DNA of 55,265 bases from Poseidonibacter lekithochrous (GTDB taxonomy: Bacteria; Campylobacterota; Campylobacteria; Campylobacterales; Arcobacteraceae). Below, piece after piece: positions 44,729-53,020 of this stretch. The stretch is taken from positions 1 to 55,265 of the forward strand of contig NZ_JAHKQT010000028.1 of assembly GCF_018861145.1 (NCBI RefSeq), given 5' to 3'. The notes below the pieces were generated by a model, which made no database searches, was not told the DNA's origin, and saw only the letters and a list, made by a program, of their open reading frames with translations. Each line of letters opens with the position of its first letter. Position 1 is the first letter of the stretch. The position numbers were made by a program, and so were the translations under genes.

Positions 44729-45374
44729 TTTTATATCCTAAGCCTCTAAAACTTTTTATTTGATTTTTACCTATTTTTTTTCTAAGATGATAAATAGTCA
44801 CTGGAATCACATTACTATTTATAAATTCTTCATTATTCCATAACTGTTGCTCAATCATACCATTTGAAACCATTGAGTTTTTATTCTTAATTAGAAAAAG
44901 TAAAAGTTCGTATTCTTTTGCAGTTAATAATACTTCGATGTTATCTTTTTTTACAATTTTCTTATTTATATCAATATTTAAATCATTTATTAAAACTTCA
45001 TTTTTACCACCTGATAAACTTCTTCTGTATATTGCTTCAATTCTTGCTATTAATTCTTTATAGGAAAAAGGTTTAGATAAATAATCATCCGCTCCATGAT
45101 TTAATCCTAATACTTTATCGTCAATTTCACTTTTTGCAGTTAGCATTAATACAGGAATAGTAATATTTTTCTTTCTTAAAGATTTTAATATCTCTATGCC
45201 TTCTTTGTTAGGTAACATCCAGTCAAGTATGATTAAATCATAATTATTCATAGTTGCTAAATATTCACCTTCTTCTCCGTCCTTTGAAGTTTCGATTGAA
45301 TGACCATCTTCAACTAAGCCTCTTTTTAAAAGAGATACTATGTTGTGGTCATCTTCAATTAATAAGATTTTCAT
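44718..45374 (-). CDS. OmpR-family response regulator
   Basis: The 218-aa protein has a receiver domain with acceptor D51 in L-I-I-L-D-W-M-L-P and the conserved K in Y-L-S-K-P-F. The winged-helix DNA-binding domain (about aa 125-218) ends S-F-R-G-L-G-Y-K-I. It is the first gene of the regulator-kinase-eptA-PAP2-dgkA run, with a -10 box at 45422-45427. It probably activates its own operon. Confidence 0.94.
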   Translation of the reverse strand: MKILLIEDDHNIVSLLKRGLVEDGHSIETSKDGEEGEYLATMNNYDLIILDWMLPNKEGIEILKSLRKKNITIPVLMLTAKSEIDDKVLGLNHGADDYLSKPFSYKELIARIEAIYRRSLSGGKNEVLINDLNIDINKKIVKKDNIEVLLTAKEYELLLFLIKNKNSMVSNGMIEQQLWNNEEFINSNVIPVTIYHLRKKIGKNQIKSFRGLGYKIEV

Positions 45375-45421
45375 ACACTGCCTAATATATTAATTTTTAT
45401 TTTATTATTCTACTATAATTA

Positions 45422-45499
45422 ATTATAAGTACTAAAAATGAATTATAAATGAAATCAGTATAGATAGTAATAAAGTATATTTAATAAATAAGTTATAAT
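45422..45499. promoter_or_regulatory. Divergent promoters between the response regulator and the ADP-ribosylglycohydrolase gene
   Basis: A minus-strand -10 box TATAAT lies at 45422-45427, 48 bases before the regulator start. A plus-strand TATAAT lies at 45494-45499, 40 bases before the ADP-ribosylglycohydrolase start. The interval is very AT-rich and no operator was identified. Confidence 0.5.
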
Positions 45500-45538
45500 G
45501 CATTATTGAATAAAAATATTAAAAAATAGGAATAAAAT

Positions 45539-46627
45539 ATGAATGAAGAATTAAAAAACAAAATTACTCAAACACCTGATGAAAAGAAACTAAAAGGTGC
45601 ATTTTTTGCAGCAATTATAGGAGATGCTTTATGTCTAGGTTCACACTATGAATATGATGCCCAAAAGATATATAAAGCGTATGGAAATAAACCAATTGAA
45701 AAGTTTATGAGTCCAGGTGAAATGATGGGTGGAGAGACTCACGGTATTGGTTGGGGTCAAAGAAACTATCATCCAGGAAAAAGTGCAGGTGGTACTACTG
45801 ATTATGGTGATTATAATATTTTAGTACTTGAACATTTAGTAAGTATTGCCAATCCTCCAAGAGCTTTTGAAGTAGCACCCCTACTTCCTCATTGGATGAA
45901 TAGATTAGAACATACTTGGGGGTCTTGGATTTGTACAATGACAAAAGAGACTTACTCACAAGTTAAAAATGGAACAGCAGTTCAATATCTAGGTGGAATT
46001 TCAAATGCAACTGCAATTAGACATGTTGCAGCTCATTCATACTATGAAACAGAAGAAGAGATAGTTGATGTGGCAAGAAAAGCTATGTTTACGCATAGAG
46101 ATGTTCATGCTCTTGGTGGAGGTGAATTTTTTGCTAGAGTAACACATAGAGTTTTAAGAGGGGAAGATCCAAGATCTGCAATTGAAGATGTTGCAATTTT
46201 AATGGGTGGTTTTTTTGAAGAAAAAACAAAACAAGCTATTTCTAAATATGAAGAAGCAGTAAATCCAGAGTCTGATTTATCAAAAGAGTTGTTTTGTGAT
46301 GATTTAGCAATTACATCAATGGCAAGATTATGGGATGTTGGCAGAAGCGAACCTATTAAAGTAGGAAAAGCTAGTCCAACTGAAGGAACTATGCCTGGAA
46401 GTATTTACTTTATCCTTAAATATGCGAATGAAGAAGATGGTCTTAAAAAAGCATTACAAGCAAATGCAATGGTAGGTGGAGATAACGCTTCAAGAGCAAT
46501 TGCTATTGGAATGGTATTAGGAGCACATTTTGGTGTTGATGCAATTCCAAATGAATGGAAAGAGACTTTAGAACAATGGGAATATTGTGAGAACTTATTA
46601 AATAAATTACCTTTAATTAAAAAATAG
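45539..46627 (+). CDS. ADP-ribosylglycohydrolase-family protein
   Basis: The 362-aa protein has the ARH/DraG fold. The N-terminal metal and substrate loop is I-I-G-D-A-L-C-L-G (D29). A T-T-D-Y-G-D-Y-N segment sits where ARHs have T-D-D. The C-terminal G-G-D-N-A-S-R-A-I-A-I-G-M is the second metal site. It may remove ADP-ribose from proteins or nucleotides. It is monocistronic with a promoter and a terminator. No ADP-ribosyltransferase was recognised in the window; a Fic gene lies 288 bases downstream. Confidence 0.87.
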   Translation: MNEELKNKITQTPDEKKLKGAFFAAIIGDALCLGSHYEYDAQKIYKAYGNKPIEKFMSPGEMMGGETHGIGWGQRNYHPGKSAGGTTDYGDYNILVLEHLVSIANPPRAFEVAPLLPHWMNRLEHTWGSWICTMTKETYSQVKNGTAVQYLGGISNATAIRHVAAHSYYETEEEIVDVARKAMFTHRDVHALGGGEFFARVTHRVLRGEDPRSAIEDVAILMGGFFEEKTKQAISKYEEAVNPESDLSKELFCDDLAITSMARLWDVGRSEPIKVGKASPTEGTMPGSIYFILKYANEEDGLKKALQANAMVGGDNASRAIAIGMVLGAHFGVDAIPNEWKETLEQWEYCENLLNKLPLIKK

Positions 46628-46637
46628 ATTATAAATA

Positions 46638-46660
46638 AAAAGCCGACTTAAGTCGGTTTT
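46638..46660 (+). terminator. Terminator after the ADP-ribosylglycohydrolase gene
   Basis: A stem of AAAA-G-CCGAC with GTCGG-T-TTT (one G-U) around TTAA. It is G/C-rich for this genome and is followed by T's and A's, so it could work in both directions. Confidence 0.75.
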
Positions 46661-46674
46661 AAAAAGCTTCATAA

Positions 46675-46761
46675 TCATCTACTACTAGATTCACCACCAC
46701 TTTTAACAGAACCCTTGACTTTTCCAGGATGTATAATTATTGAATACTCATTAATAAGTTG
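46675..46761 (-). pseudogene. Possible C-terminal gene remnant
   Basis: A minus-strand frame of about 28 codons without a proper start reads ...I-I-I-H-P-G-K-V-K-G-S-V-K-S-G-G-E-S-S-S-R-stop. It is preceded by an in-frame stop. Its composition is more protein-like than the AT-rich surroundings. It may be the tail of a decayed gene, but the evidence is thin. Confidence 0.2.
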
Positions 46762-46774
46762 CTATTTATTTATT

Positions 46775-46877
46775 TTTAAAAAAACTATTAAAAAAACTAT
46801 TAAATATATTAATATTAATTTGACATAGACACCAATTTATAGTATATTTATAAGCTAAAAAGATTTAAAAAAACTAT
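46775..46877 (+). promoter_or_regulatory. Canonical promoter flanked by three AT-rich direct repeats, upstream of fic
   Basis: A near-consensus promoter is present: TTGACA (46820-46825), a 17-base spacer and TATATT (46843-46848). It is unusual in this window, where -35 boxes are mostly invisible. The sequence TTAAAAAAACTAT occurs three times: within 46775-46788, 46787-46800 and 46864-46877. The first two copies are 12 bases apart upstream of the -35, and the third is just past the expected start of transcription. Regulator binding on both sides of the promoter is inferred, with the C-terminal winged helix of Fic or the OmpR-type regulator downstream as candidates. Confidence 0.55.
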
Positions 46878-46914
46878 CCAAAAAAATAGGTTTTTATATA
46901 TAAAAAGGTTACGA

Positions 46915-48105
46915 ATGTACACAACCCTAATTATACCAAAAACTGAGCACTATCCTTTAAATCAAGAAATACTAAACAAAGCAGAACGTATCATAATTGA
47001 GAGTGCTAAATTAACAGGTAATTTAAATATTCAGGTAATTAATGCAATCAAAGATAATCTACGTACAATAAATTCCTACTACTCTAATAAAATTGAATCA
47101 GAAGGTACACATCCAATTGATATTGAAAGAGCAATGAAAAATGATTTCTCTCAAAATGATAAAACAAAGAGTATGCAACAATTATCCTTAGTTCATATAG
47201 AAGTACAAAAATACTTGGAGAGTACATTAGATATTTCTAGACCATCATATTCGTTAGATAAGATATTAGAAATACATGAAGAGTTTTACAAGAAAAAAGA
47301 AATGAATTATGCTTTAAATATTAAAAATGGTGAACTAGAAGTAAAAATGATTCCCGGTAAATTAAGAGAAGGATATGTTCAAGTAGGTGTACATATTCCA
47401 CCTAAAAGCGATGAGTTAAAATCTTGTTTCAATGAGTTTGAAAACTTATATAATCAGTCTAGCCACTCCACTCACACAATGAAATTAATTTATGCATTGT
47501 GTTCACATCATCGTTTAACTTATATTCACCCATTTTATGATGGAAATGGTAGGATATCTAGGCTTTATTTAGATTATTTATTATTCCATACGAATATTCA
47601 GGGATATGGTTTATGGAATATATCTAGAGGCTTAGCTCGTAATCAAGAAGACTATAGAAAATTTTTAGCAAAAGCAGATGATCAATTCGGTCCATACAAT
47701 GATGGAAGAGGTCCTTTAACATTAAAAGGCTTAGAAACATTTCTGGAATTTATGTTAGATATCGCATTAGATCAAGTATTATTTATGAGTCAATATTTAA
47801 AATTAGATTCTATGGTAACAAAAATTAAAGCATTTGTAGAACTTTCACAAAAAGGAATGCTTCATAATATTAAACCTTTACCAAAAAACTCAAATAAACT
47901 TTTAGAATATCTTTTAATACATGGAGAAGTAACTAGAGGTGAAGCTATAAAAGTTTTAGATGTAAGTGCACCTACTTCAAACACTATCGTAAAAGAGCTT
48001 TTAGAAGAAGATTATTTAGAAACAGACAGCCCACGTGGAAAACTAAAATTTAAGTTGAACAGTAAATTATCTGGATATCTTATCCCTGATTTATTCGAAA
48101 AGTAG
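46915..48105 (+). CDS. Fic-family protein with N-terminal inhibitory motif and C-terminal winged helix
   Basis: The 396-aa protein has the complete Fic motif H205-P-F-Y-D-G-N-G-R-I-S-R, so it should be active as an AMP-transferase (or other nucleotide transferase). The N-terminal Y-S57-N-K-I-E61-S matches the inhibitory helix (S-x-x-x-E) of class II Fic proteins, with Ser in place of the usual Gly/Asn after Glu. The C-terminal region (about aa 320-396) is winged-helix-like (G-E-V-T-R-G-E-A-I-K-V-L-D-V). The gene is nine bases upstream of a response regulator and is probably in the same operon. Target proteins are unknown. Confidence 0.92.
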   Translation: MYTTLIIPKTEHYPLNQEILNKAERIIIESAKLTGNLNIQVINAIKDNLRTINSYYSNKIESEGTHPIDIERAMKNDFSQNDKTKSMQQLSLVHIEVQKYLESTLDISRPSYSLDKILEIHEEFYKKKEMNYALNIKNGELEVKMIPGKLREGYVQVGVHIPPKSDELKSCFNEFENLYNQSSHSTHTMKLIYALCSHHRLTYIHPFYDGNGRISRLYLDYLLFHTNIQGYGLWNISRGLARNQEDYRKFLAKADDQFGPYNDGRGPLTLKGLETFLEFMLDIALDQVLFMSQYLKLDSMVTKIKAFVELSQKGMLHNIKPLPKNSNKLLEYLLIHGEVTRGEAIKVLDVSAPTSNTIVKELLEEDYLETDSPRGKLKFKLNSKLSGYLIPDLFEK

Positions 48106-48114
48106 ATATCTTTT

Positions 48115-48795
48115 ATGTTAGAAAGTATAAACAAAACTATTAAAATACTATATGTAGAAGATGATGATATTGCACGTGAAAATGGTGTTGAGTATTTAGA
48201 AAATTACTTTGAAAATATATATGAGGCAAGTGATGCCTTAACCGCTTTAAAGTTATATGAAAAACACCAGCCTGATATTATTATAACAGATATACAAATG
48301 CCCAAATTAAATGGTTTAGAATTTGTTCAAAGAATTAGAAAAACAGACTCTAAAACACAAGTTATTGTAATAAGTGCTTTTAGTGATAAAGACTATTTAT
48401 TAAAAGCAATTGAGCTTCAACTTGTGAAGTATTTAATTAAACCAATTAAAGAGGATGAATTAAAAAAAGCATTGATTTCTTGTATGGAAAGTATAAAAAG
48501 TGATACTAGTAATATAATAGCTTTAAATAGTGAGTATACTTTTGATATGTTTAATCATTCTTTAGTAAGAAATGGGGAAATGATAAAATTACGTACTAAA
48601 GAATTAGGCTTTTTAGTTTTACTATTAAAAAACAAAAATAGATATGTAACATATACTGAAATTGAAAACTATGTGTGGTTTGATTCTTCTATGAGTAAAG
48701 ATGCTCTAAAAACTTTAGTAAAGAATATAAAGACAAAGATTCCAAAAGAACTTATATTAAATCTCTCAGGTAGTGGATATAAAATTGATTTATGA
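48115..48795 (+). CDS. OmpR-type response regulator in the fic operon
   Basis: The 226-aa protein has a receiver domain with acceptor D59 in I-I-I-T-D-I-Q-M-P, T/S-type switching residues near V-I-S-A-F-S, and K in Y-L-I-K-P-I. A winged-helix DNA-binding domain follows (about aa 135-226, ending L-S-G-S-G-Y-K-I). It starts nine bases after fic and overlaps the kinase gene by 23 bases, so the three genes form a tight unit. Confidence 0.92.
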   Translation: MLESINKTIKILYVEDDDIARENGVEYLENYFENIYEASDALTALKLYEKHQPDIIITDIQMPKLNGLEFVQRIRKTDSKTQVIVISAFSDKDYLLKAIELQLVKYLIKPIKEDELKKALISCMESIKSDTSNIIALNSEYTFDMFNHSLVRNGEMIKLRTKELGFLVLLLKNKNRYVTYTEIENYVWFDSSMSKDALKTLVKNIKTKIPKELILNLSGSGYKIDL

Positions 48796-50107
48796 CTTGA
48801 GCACTACTTTAGCTTACGGGATTACTTTTGGTATCTTGATTATGACTATAATGTATACACTTGTAAGATATATATATTCAAAAGAAATTTTTTATATAAG
48901 CTACTGCATTATGCAAGCTTTTTCTTTACTATTTATAATTTCATATAGTAAGATGTTTGATATAAGTCACCTTATAGAACAAATTGCAATATTAGGTGCA
49001 AGTTTATTTTCAATTGTATTTGCTGTATCTTTTTATGAAGGAAAATTTTTTCCTAAAATTTCTAACTATAAAGAACTTATCATAAACACTATACTTTTTA
49101 ATATAGTAGTTTTAACAGCTTTCTATCATTATATGTTATTTGAATATTTACCTTATACTATTATTTATGCAATTTTATTTATATCTATTGTATTTAATTT
49201 AAGACAAGGGTTTAAACCTACAGTTATTTATGTAGTTGGTTGGTCATTATTATGCTTTGTATTATTTGTAATGGACTTTAAGACACTCTATATTCAAAAA
49301 GGATATATGGATTTAGTTCTATTGGCTTTTACTATAGAGGCTATTCTTTTTACTTTATCAGTTGGATATAAATACAATAACTTACAAATACAAAGTAATT
49401 CTTATGAAGATATGCTTCTTCAACAATCTAGATTGGCTAAATCAGGTGAAATGATTGGAAATATTACACATCAATTTAGACAACCTTTAAATAATCTCTC
49501 TTATATATTAATCAATATAAAAAAACGTTTTGAAAATAAAAAACTTGATGAGGTCTATTTAGATAAGAAAATTAATCAAGCAAATATACAGTTAGATTTT
49601 CTATCTAAAACAATTGATGATTTTAAAGATTTTTATGCACCTTCAAAACAAAAAGAAATCTTTTCTGTAAAAGAAGCCATTGATTCTTGTCTTACTATTT
49701 TAAGTGCAGATTTCAAAAAACATAATATAGCTTTAGAATTTGTATTTAATACAAATGAAAATATTAAAATATATGGTGTTAAAAATGAATTATCACAAGT
49801 AATACTTGCACTTCTTTCAAATTCTAATGATGCTTTAACAAGTGTAGAAAATCCTTATATAAGAATCGAAGTAACTTCCTCTGATGCTGAGGTTATAATA
49901 AAAATTCAAGATAATGCAGGTGGAATAAAAGAGAAGAATATAGAAAAAGTATTCGAAGCATATTTTTCAACAAAGGAGCAAGGTTCAGGAATTGGACTTT
50001 ATTTAGTTCAACTAATTGTTGAAGAGAGCTTTGAAGGTAAAATTGAGTTAGTTAATAAAAAAGAGGGAGTAGCATTCACCCTCTTTTTTGAAAAATCATT
50101 TGATTAA
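48773..50107 (+). CDS. Multi-span sensor histidine kinase in the fic operon
   Basis: The kinase has about 440 aa. About seven membrane segments (aa 14-200), in the manner of 7TMR-DISM sensors, are followed by a kinase core. H233 lies in N-I-T-H-Q-F-R-Q-P-L, and the ATPase has L-L-S-N-S-N-D-A-L, D-N-A-G-G-I and G-S-G-I-G-L-Y-L. The listed start is GTG 48773; TTG 48785 or 48797 are equally plausible. No periplasmic ligand domain is visible, so it may sense membrane or intracellular signals. The 3' end overlaps ccoG by 12 bases. Confidence 0.9.
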   Translation: MDIKLIYDLSTTLAYGITFGILIMTIMYTLVRYIYSKEIFYISYCIMQAFSLLFIISYSKMFDISHLIEQIAILGASLFSIVFAVSFYEGKFFPKISNYKELIINTILFNIVVLTAFYHYMLFEYLPYTIIYAILFISIVFNLRQGFKPTVIYVVGWSLLCFVLFVMDFKTLYIQKGYMDLVLLAFTIEAILFTLSVGYKYNNLQIQSNSYEDMLLQQSRLAKSGEMIGNITHQFRQPLNNLSYILINIKKRFENKKLDEVYLDKKINQANIQLDFLSKTIDDFKDFYAPSKQKEIFSVKEAIDSCLTILSADFKKHNIALEFVFNTNENIKIYGVKNELSQVILALLSNSNDALTSVENPYIRIEVTSSDAEVIIKIQDNAGGIKEKNIEKVFEAYFSTKEQGSGIGLYLVQLIVEESFEGKIELVNKKEGVAFTLFFEKSFD

Positions 50108-51439
50108 ATCACTTCTTGGATAAACAAAAGACAACTCTTTTGATAGCACAATTTCTTTATTTTCAAGAGCAAAAGAGTTTATTTTTATTTTCAATGGAGT
50201 ATCTTTTGTTTTTGAAATAAAAAGTCTCTTTTTAGTCTCTACAATAAATATCTTTTTTATTCTTTTATTTGGCTCTAATTTAAAAGGCTTAAATCTCTTA
50301 ATTCTAAAGTTTTCACTATCTTCTAATTTAATATCAAAGGTATATGCTTTATTTTGTGTGTTATGAAAAGTTAAAATATAATTATTTGTAACTTTTTGAT
50401 CTTCTTTGATTTTATAAAGGTTTGTAGTTTTGTTAACGTTAAGTAAAAAAGGTTCTTTCTTAGATGCAAAAACAATAGCAAGAATAATACATAAAATAAG
50501 CGAAACAAAATAAGTCATATTTCTTTTTGTAAGAAGTGTTGATATTTTTTTATTTATAACACTATTTGTACTTCCCCAGTTAATTAAAGATTTCTTTCCA
50601 AGTTTTCCCATTACAATACTACATGCATCCGAACACTCTAAACAGTTAATACATTCAACTTGTAAACCTTTTCTAATATCAATATTTGTAGGACATATTT
50701 TCACACATGCTTCACAAGTCGTACACTCTTGATTTGAAGTCCATTCTTTCATTTTGAAAATAGATTTTTCTCTATTTACATAAACGTCTCCACCTCTTGA
50801 AGTATCATAAACAATTTGCTTTGTGTCATCATCATATAAAACAGATTGTATTCTAGAATAAGGACAAATATAAACACAAAAATTTTCTTTCATAAAAACA
50901 ATATCATAAATCAAGAATATAGCAATTGATAATATAAATATTATCATAAACATGTGTTCACTAGGAGTTTGCATATAAAGGAAAAAATCTTCAGGAGGAA
51001 CAAAATACCACATGAAATTTGTAGAAATTACTATTGTAATTATAAGCCAAAGAAAAATAGAAATATATTTTTTTAATAAATTAGATTTTTTTGAATAATC
51101 AACATCTTTTTGTTTATTTTTAATTCTTCGCATATCTAAAATAGTACTTTCAATTAAATCTCTATAAATCGTTCTAAATATTGTTTGAGGACAAGCCCAT
51201 CCACACCAAACTCTACCAAAAATAGCAGTCATCGCAAAAATACCAATAAATAAGAACATTAATAAAAATGGCATAATATAAAGCTCATTTACATTATAAA
51301 CAAATCCAAAAAAATGAAATTGTAATTTATCAAATGATAAAAGTAATATGTGATTATTATCAATGGTAATAAACGGTAATGTAAATGTGAGAATTGTAAT
51401 AAAGATATAAACTAAATATCTTTTTTTAGTATAAGACAT
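50096..51439 (-). CDS. ccoG: Cytochrome c oxidase accessory protein CcoG
   Basis: The 447-aa membrane protein has about five membrane segments. The polyferredoxin region has W-C-G-W-A-C-P-Q-T-I-F-R near aa 80, C-V-Y-I-C-P-Y, then C-T-T-C-E-A-C-V-K-I-C-P and C-I-N-C-L-E-C-S-D-A-C. The last 110 residues form an immunoglobulin-like domain. CcoG handles copper for cbb3 oxidase assembly, acting as a cupric reductase. No ccoNOQP genes are present here. AAAGGAG precedes the start. Confidence 0.93.
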   Translation of the reverse strand: MSYTKKRYLVYIFITILTFTLPFITIDNNHILLLSFDKLQFHFFGFVYNVNELYIMPFLLMFLFIGIFAMTAIFGRVWCGWACPQTIFRTIYRDLIESTILDMRRIKNKQKDVDYSKKSNLLKKYISIFLWLIITIVISTNFMWYFVPPEDFFLYMQTPSEHMFMIIFILSIAIFLIYDIVFMKENFCVYICPYSRIQSVLYDDDTKQIVYDTSRGGDVYVNREKSIFKMKEWTSNQECTTCEACVKICPTNIDIRKGLQVECINCLECSDACSIVMGKLGKKSLINWGSTNSVINKKISTLLTKRNMTYFVSLILCIILAIVFASKKEPFLLNVNKTTNLYKIKEDQKVTNNYILTFHNTQNKAYTFDIKLEDSENFRIKRFKPFKLEPNKRIKKIFIVETKKRLFISKTKDTPLKIKINSFALENKEIVLSKELSFVYPRSDLIK

Positions 51440-51496
51440 ATAAACTCCTTTGTTTTAAGAAGTTTATATTTTATTAGTGTTCATTTAGTGGCATAT

Positions 51497-52942
51497 TTAA
51501 TAAACTATTATATTTTTACCTTTTTGTTTTGCTTTATATAAATTTTTATCGGCTTTTGAAAATAATTCTTCTTTTGAAGTTTCATCTTTTTTTGAATGCA
51601 AGCCTGCACTTATAGTGATTTCTTGATTTAGTAAATTATGAAGAGTTTTATTACTGCTAATATTCTCACATAATTTTTTTGTTAATTTATAAGCTTTATC
51701 TTCTTTGATTTTTGCTAACAATGCAACAAATTCATCCCCACCCCATCGTACTAGAGTGTCAGAATCTCTAAATGTATTTTTAAATATATTTGCTATTTCA
51801 ATTAAAACTTTATCTCCAACAATATGCCCAAATTTATCATTAATTTGTTTGAAATCATCTACATCAAATATTAAAATTGTTAAATCTTTTTCATCTTTTC
51901 TTTGTGAATTAAAAAGTTTTTCAAATATTAAATCAAAATCATGTCTGTTGTTTAAAGAAGTTAATTTATCCGTTTTTGCAAGATCTTTTAATATCTCTTG
52001 TTGATGTTTTATATAAAGAATTGTAAAAATTATAATGATTAATATTATGATAGAGAAAATTAGAATATTTATATAAAAAGTTTTTTCTAATTTTTCTGTA
52101 AAATAGCCTTCTTTAGCTTCTACGCATAAATATAAATTTAATTCATCTATATATCTAATATTTAAAACATACTTCTCATTGTTTTTATAATACTCATGAG
52201 TAGATATATCTTTCTTATTAAAAGTATTTATTACTTTATTTATAAAACTATTATTTTGGATATCTTGTGTATCTTTTGAACTGATTAATATTTTATTATC
52301 TTTATTAATTAAGTAGATTTCATGATTATACTTCTTTTTATAGATTTTAAGTAAGTCACCAACATGTGAGGTTTTTAAACCAACTCCTGTTGCTCCTAAA
52401 AAATTCCCATTGAAATCTTTTACCTTATAATTTGTAAAAATTGTAATAGAATCATTTTGAGCCAAATCAATATCAATATTACTTTCATATTCATTTACAA
52501 TATTTTTAACTCTATAAAACCAAATATCTCTTTTCTCATTTGGAGATATCTCTTTTAGTATGCCTTTTGGGTAGTAGTAGTTTTTTGTTTTGTCTGATAC
52601 TAAAAAACTAGTTGAAGTATTATATTTTTTCTGAATTGTTGAAAGATAAGTAGTAATTTCATTAATATTTTGTTCCCCATTTAACATCCATTTAATCATA
52701 AATGTATCTTGTGCCATAAGTGAAGAAACTAGGTTTGGTTTTAGTATGTCTCTTTGTATCTCTGAATATACATTATCACTACTTAGTGGTAAGGATTTAT
52801 ATTTTAATTCATTTTTTGCAAGGTCTGTAGCAATTTTATAAGAAAAGAAAGATGTTGCAAAGAATCCTATAAAAAGTAAAATAGTAATTATTATTAGTAT
52901 TTTATAATTATAAAGAAAATTATTAGATTGTATATTTAGCAT
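51497..52942 (-). CDS. Cache-GGDEF diguanylate cyclase
   Basis: The 481-aa protein has a membrane segment (about aa 12-32), a periplasmic dCache-like sensor (about aa 40-285), a second membrane segment (about aa 288-310) and a C-terminal GGDEF domain. The active site is R-W-G-G-D-E-F-V-A-L. An inhibitory I-site, R-D-S-D, is positioned five residues before it. It makes c-di-GMP in response to an extracellular small molecule. No EAL domain is present. It lies between ccoG and the LRR-kinase gene. Confidence 0.92.
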   Translation of the reverse strand: MLNIQSNNFLYNYKILIIITILLFIGFFATSFFSYKIATDLAKNELKYKSLPLSSDNVYSEIQRDILKPNLVSSLMAQDTFMIKWMLNGEQNINEITTYLSTIQKKYNTSTSFLVSDKTKNYYYPKGILKEISPNEKRDIWFYRVKNIVNEYESNIDIDLAQNDSITIFTNYKVKDFNGNFLGATGVGLKTSHVGDLLKIYKKKYNHEIYLINKDNKILISSKDTQDIQNNSFINKVINTFNKKDISTHEYYKNNEKYVLNIRYIDELNLYLCVEAKEGYFTEKLEKTFYINILIFSIIILIIIIFTILYIKHQQEILKDLAKTDKLTSLNNRHDFDLIFEKLFNSQRKDEKDLTILIFDVDDFKQINDKFGHIVGDKVLIEIANIFKNTFRDSDTLVRWGGDEFVALLAKIKEDKAYKLTKKLCENISSNKTLHNLLNQEITISAGLHSKKDETSKEELFSKADKNLYKAKQKGKNIIVY

Positions 52943-53020
52943 CTATTTCCTAACAAAAAGGTTTATTTATGTATATAATACCTAAATTATGATTTATAAT
53001 ATATGATTTTACTAATTATT

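Noticed and set aside
46775-46800. CRISPR-like or satellite repeat
   Set aside because: Only three short AT-rich copies with unequal spacing and no spacer-repeat structure. Operator-like repeats fit better.
51705-52004. Plus-strand frame inside the diguanylate cyclase
   Set aside because: Antisense shadow of the GGDEF domain.
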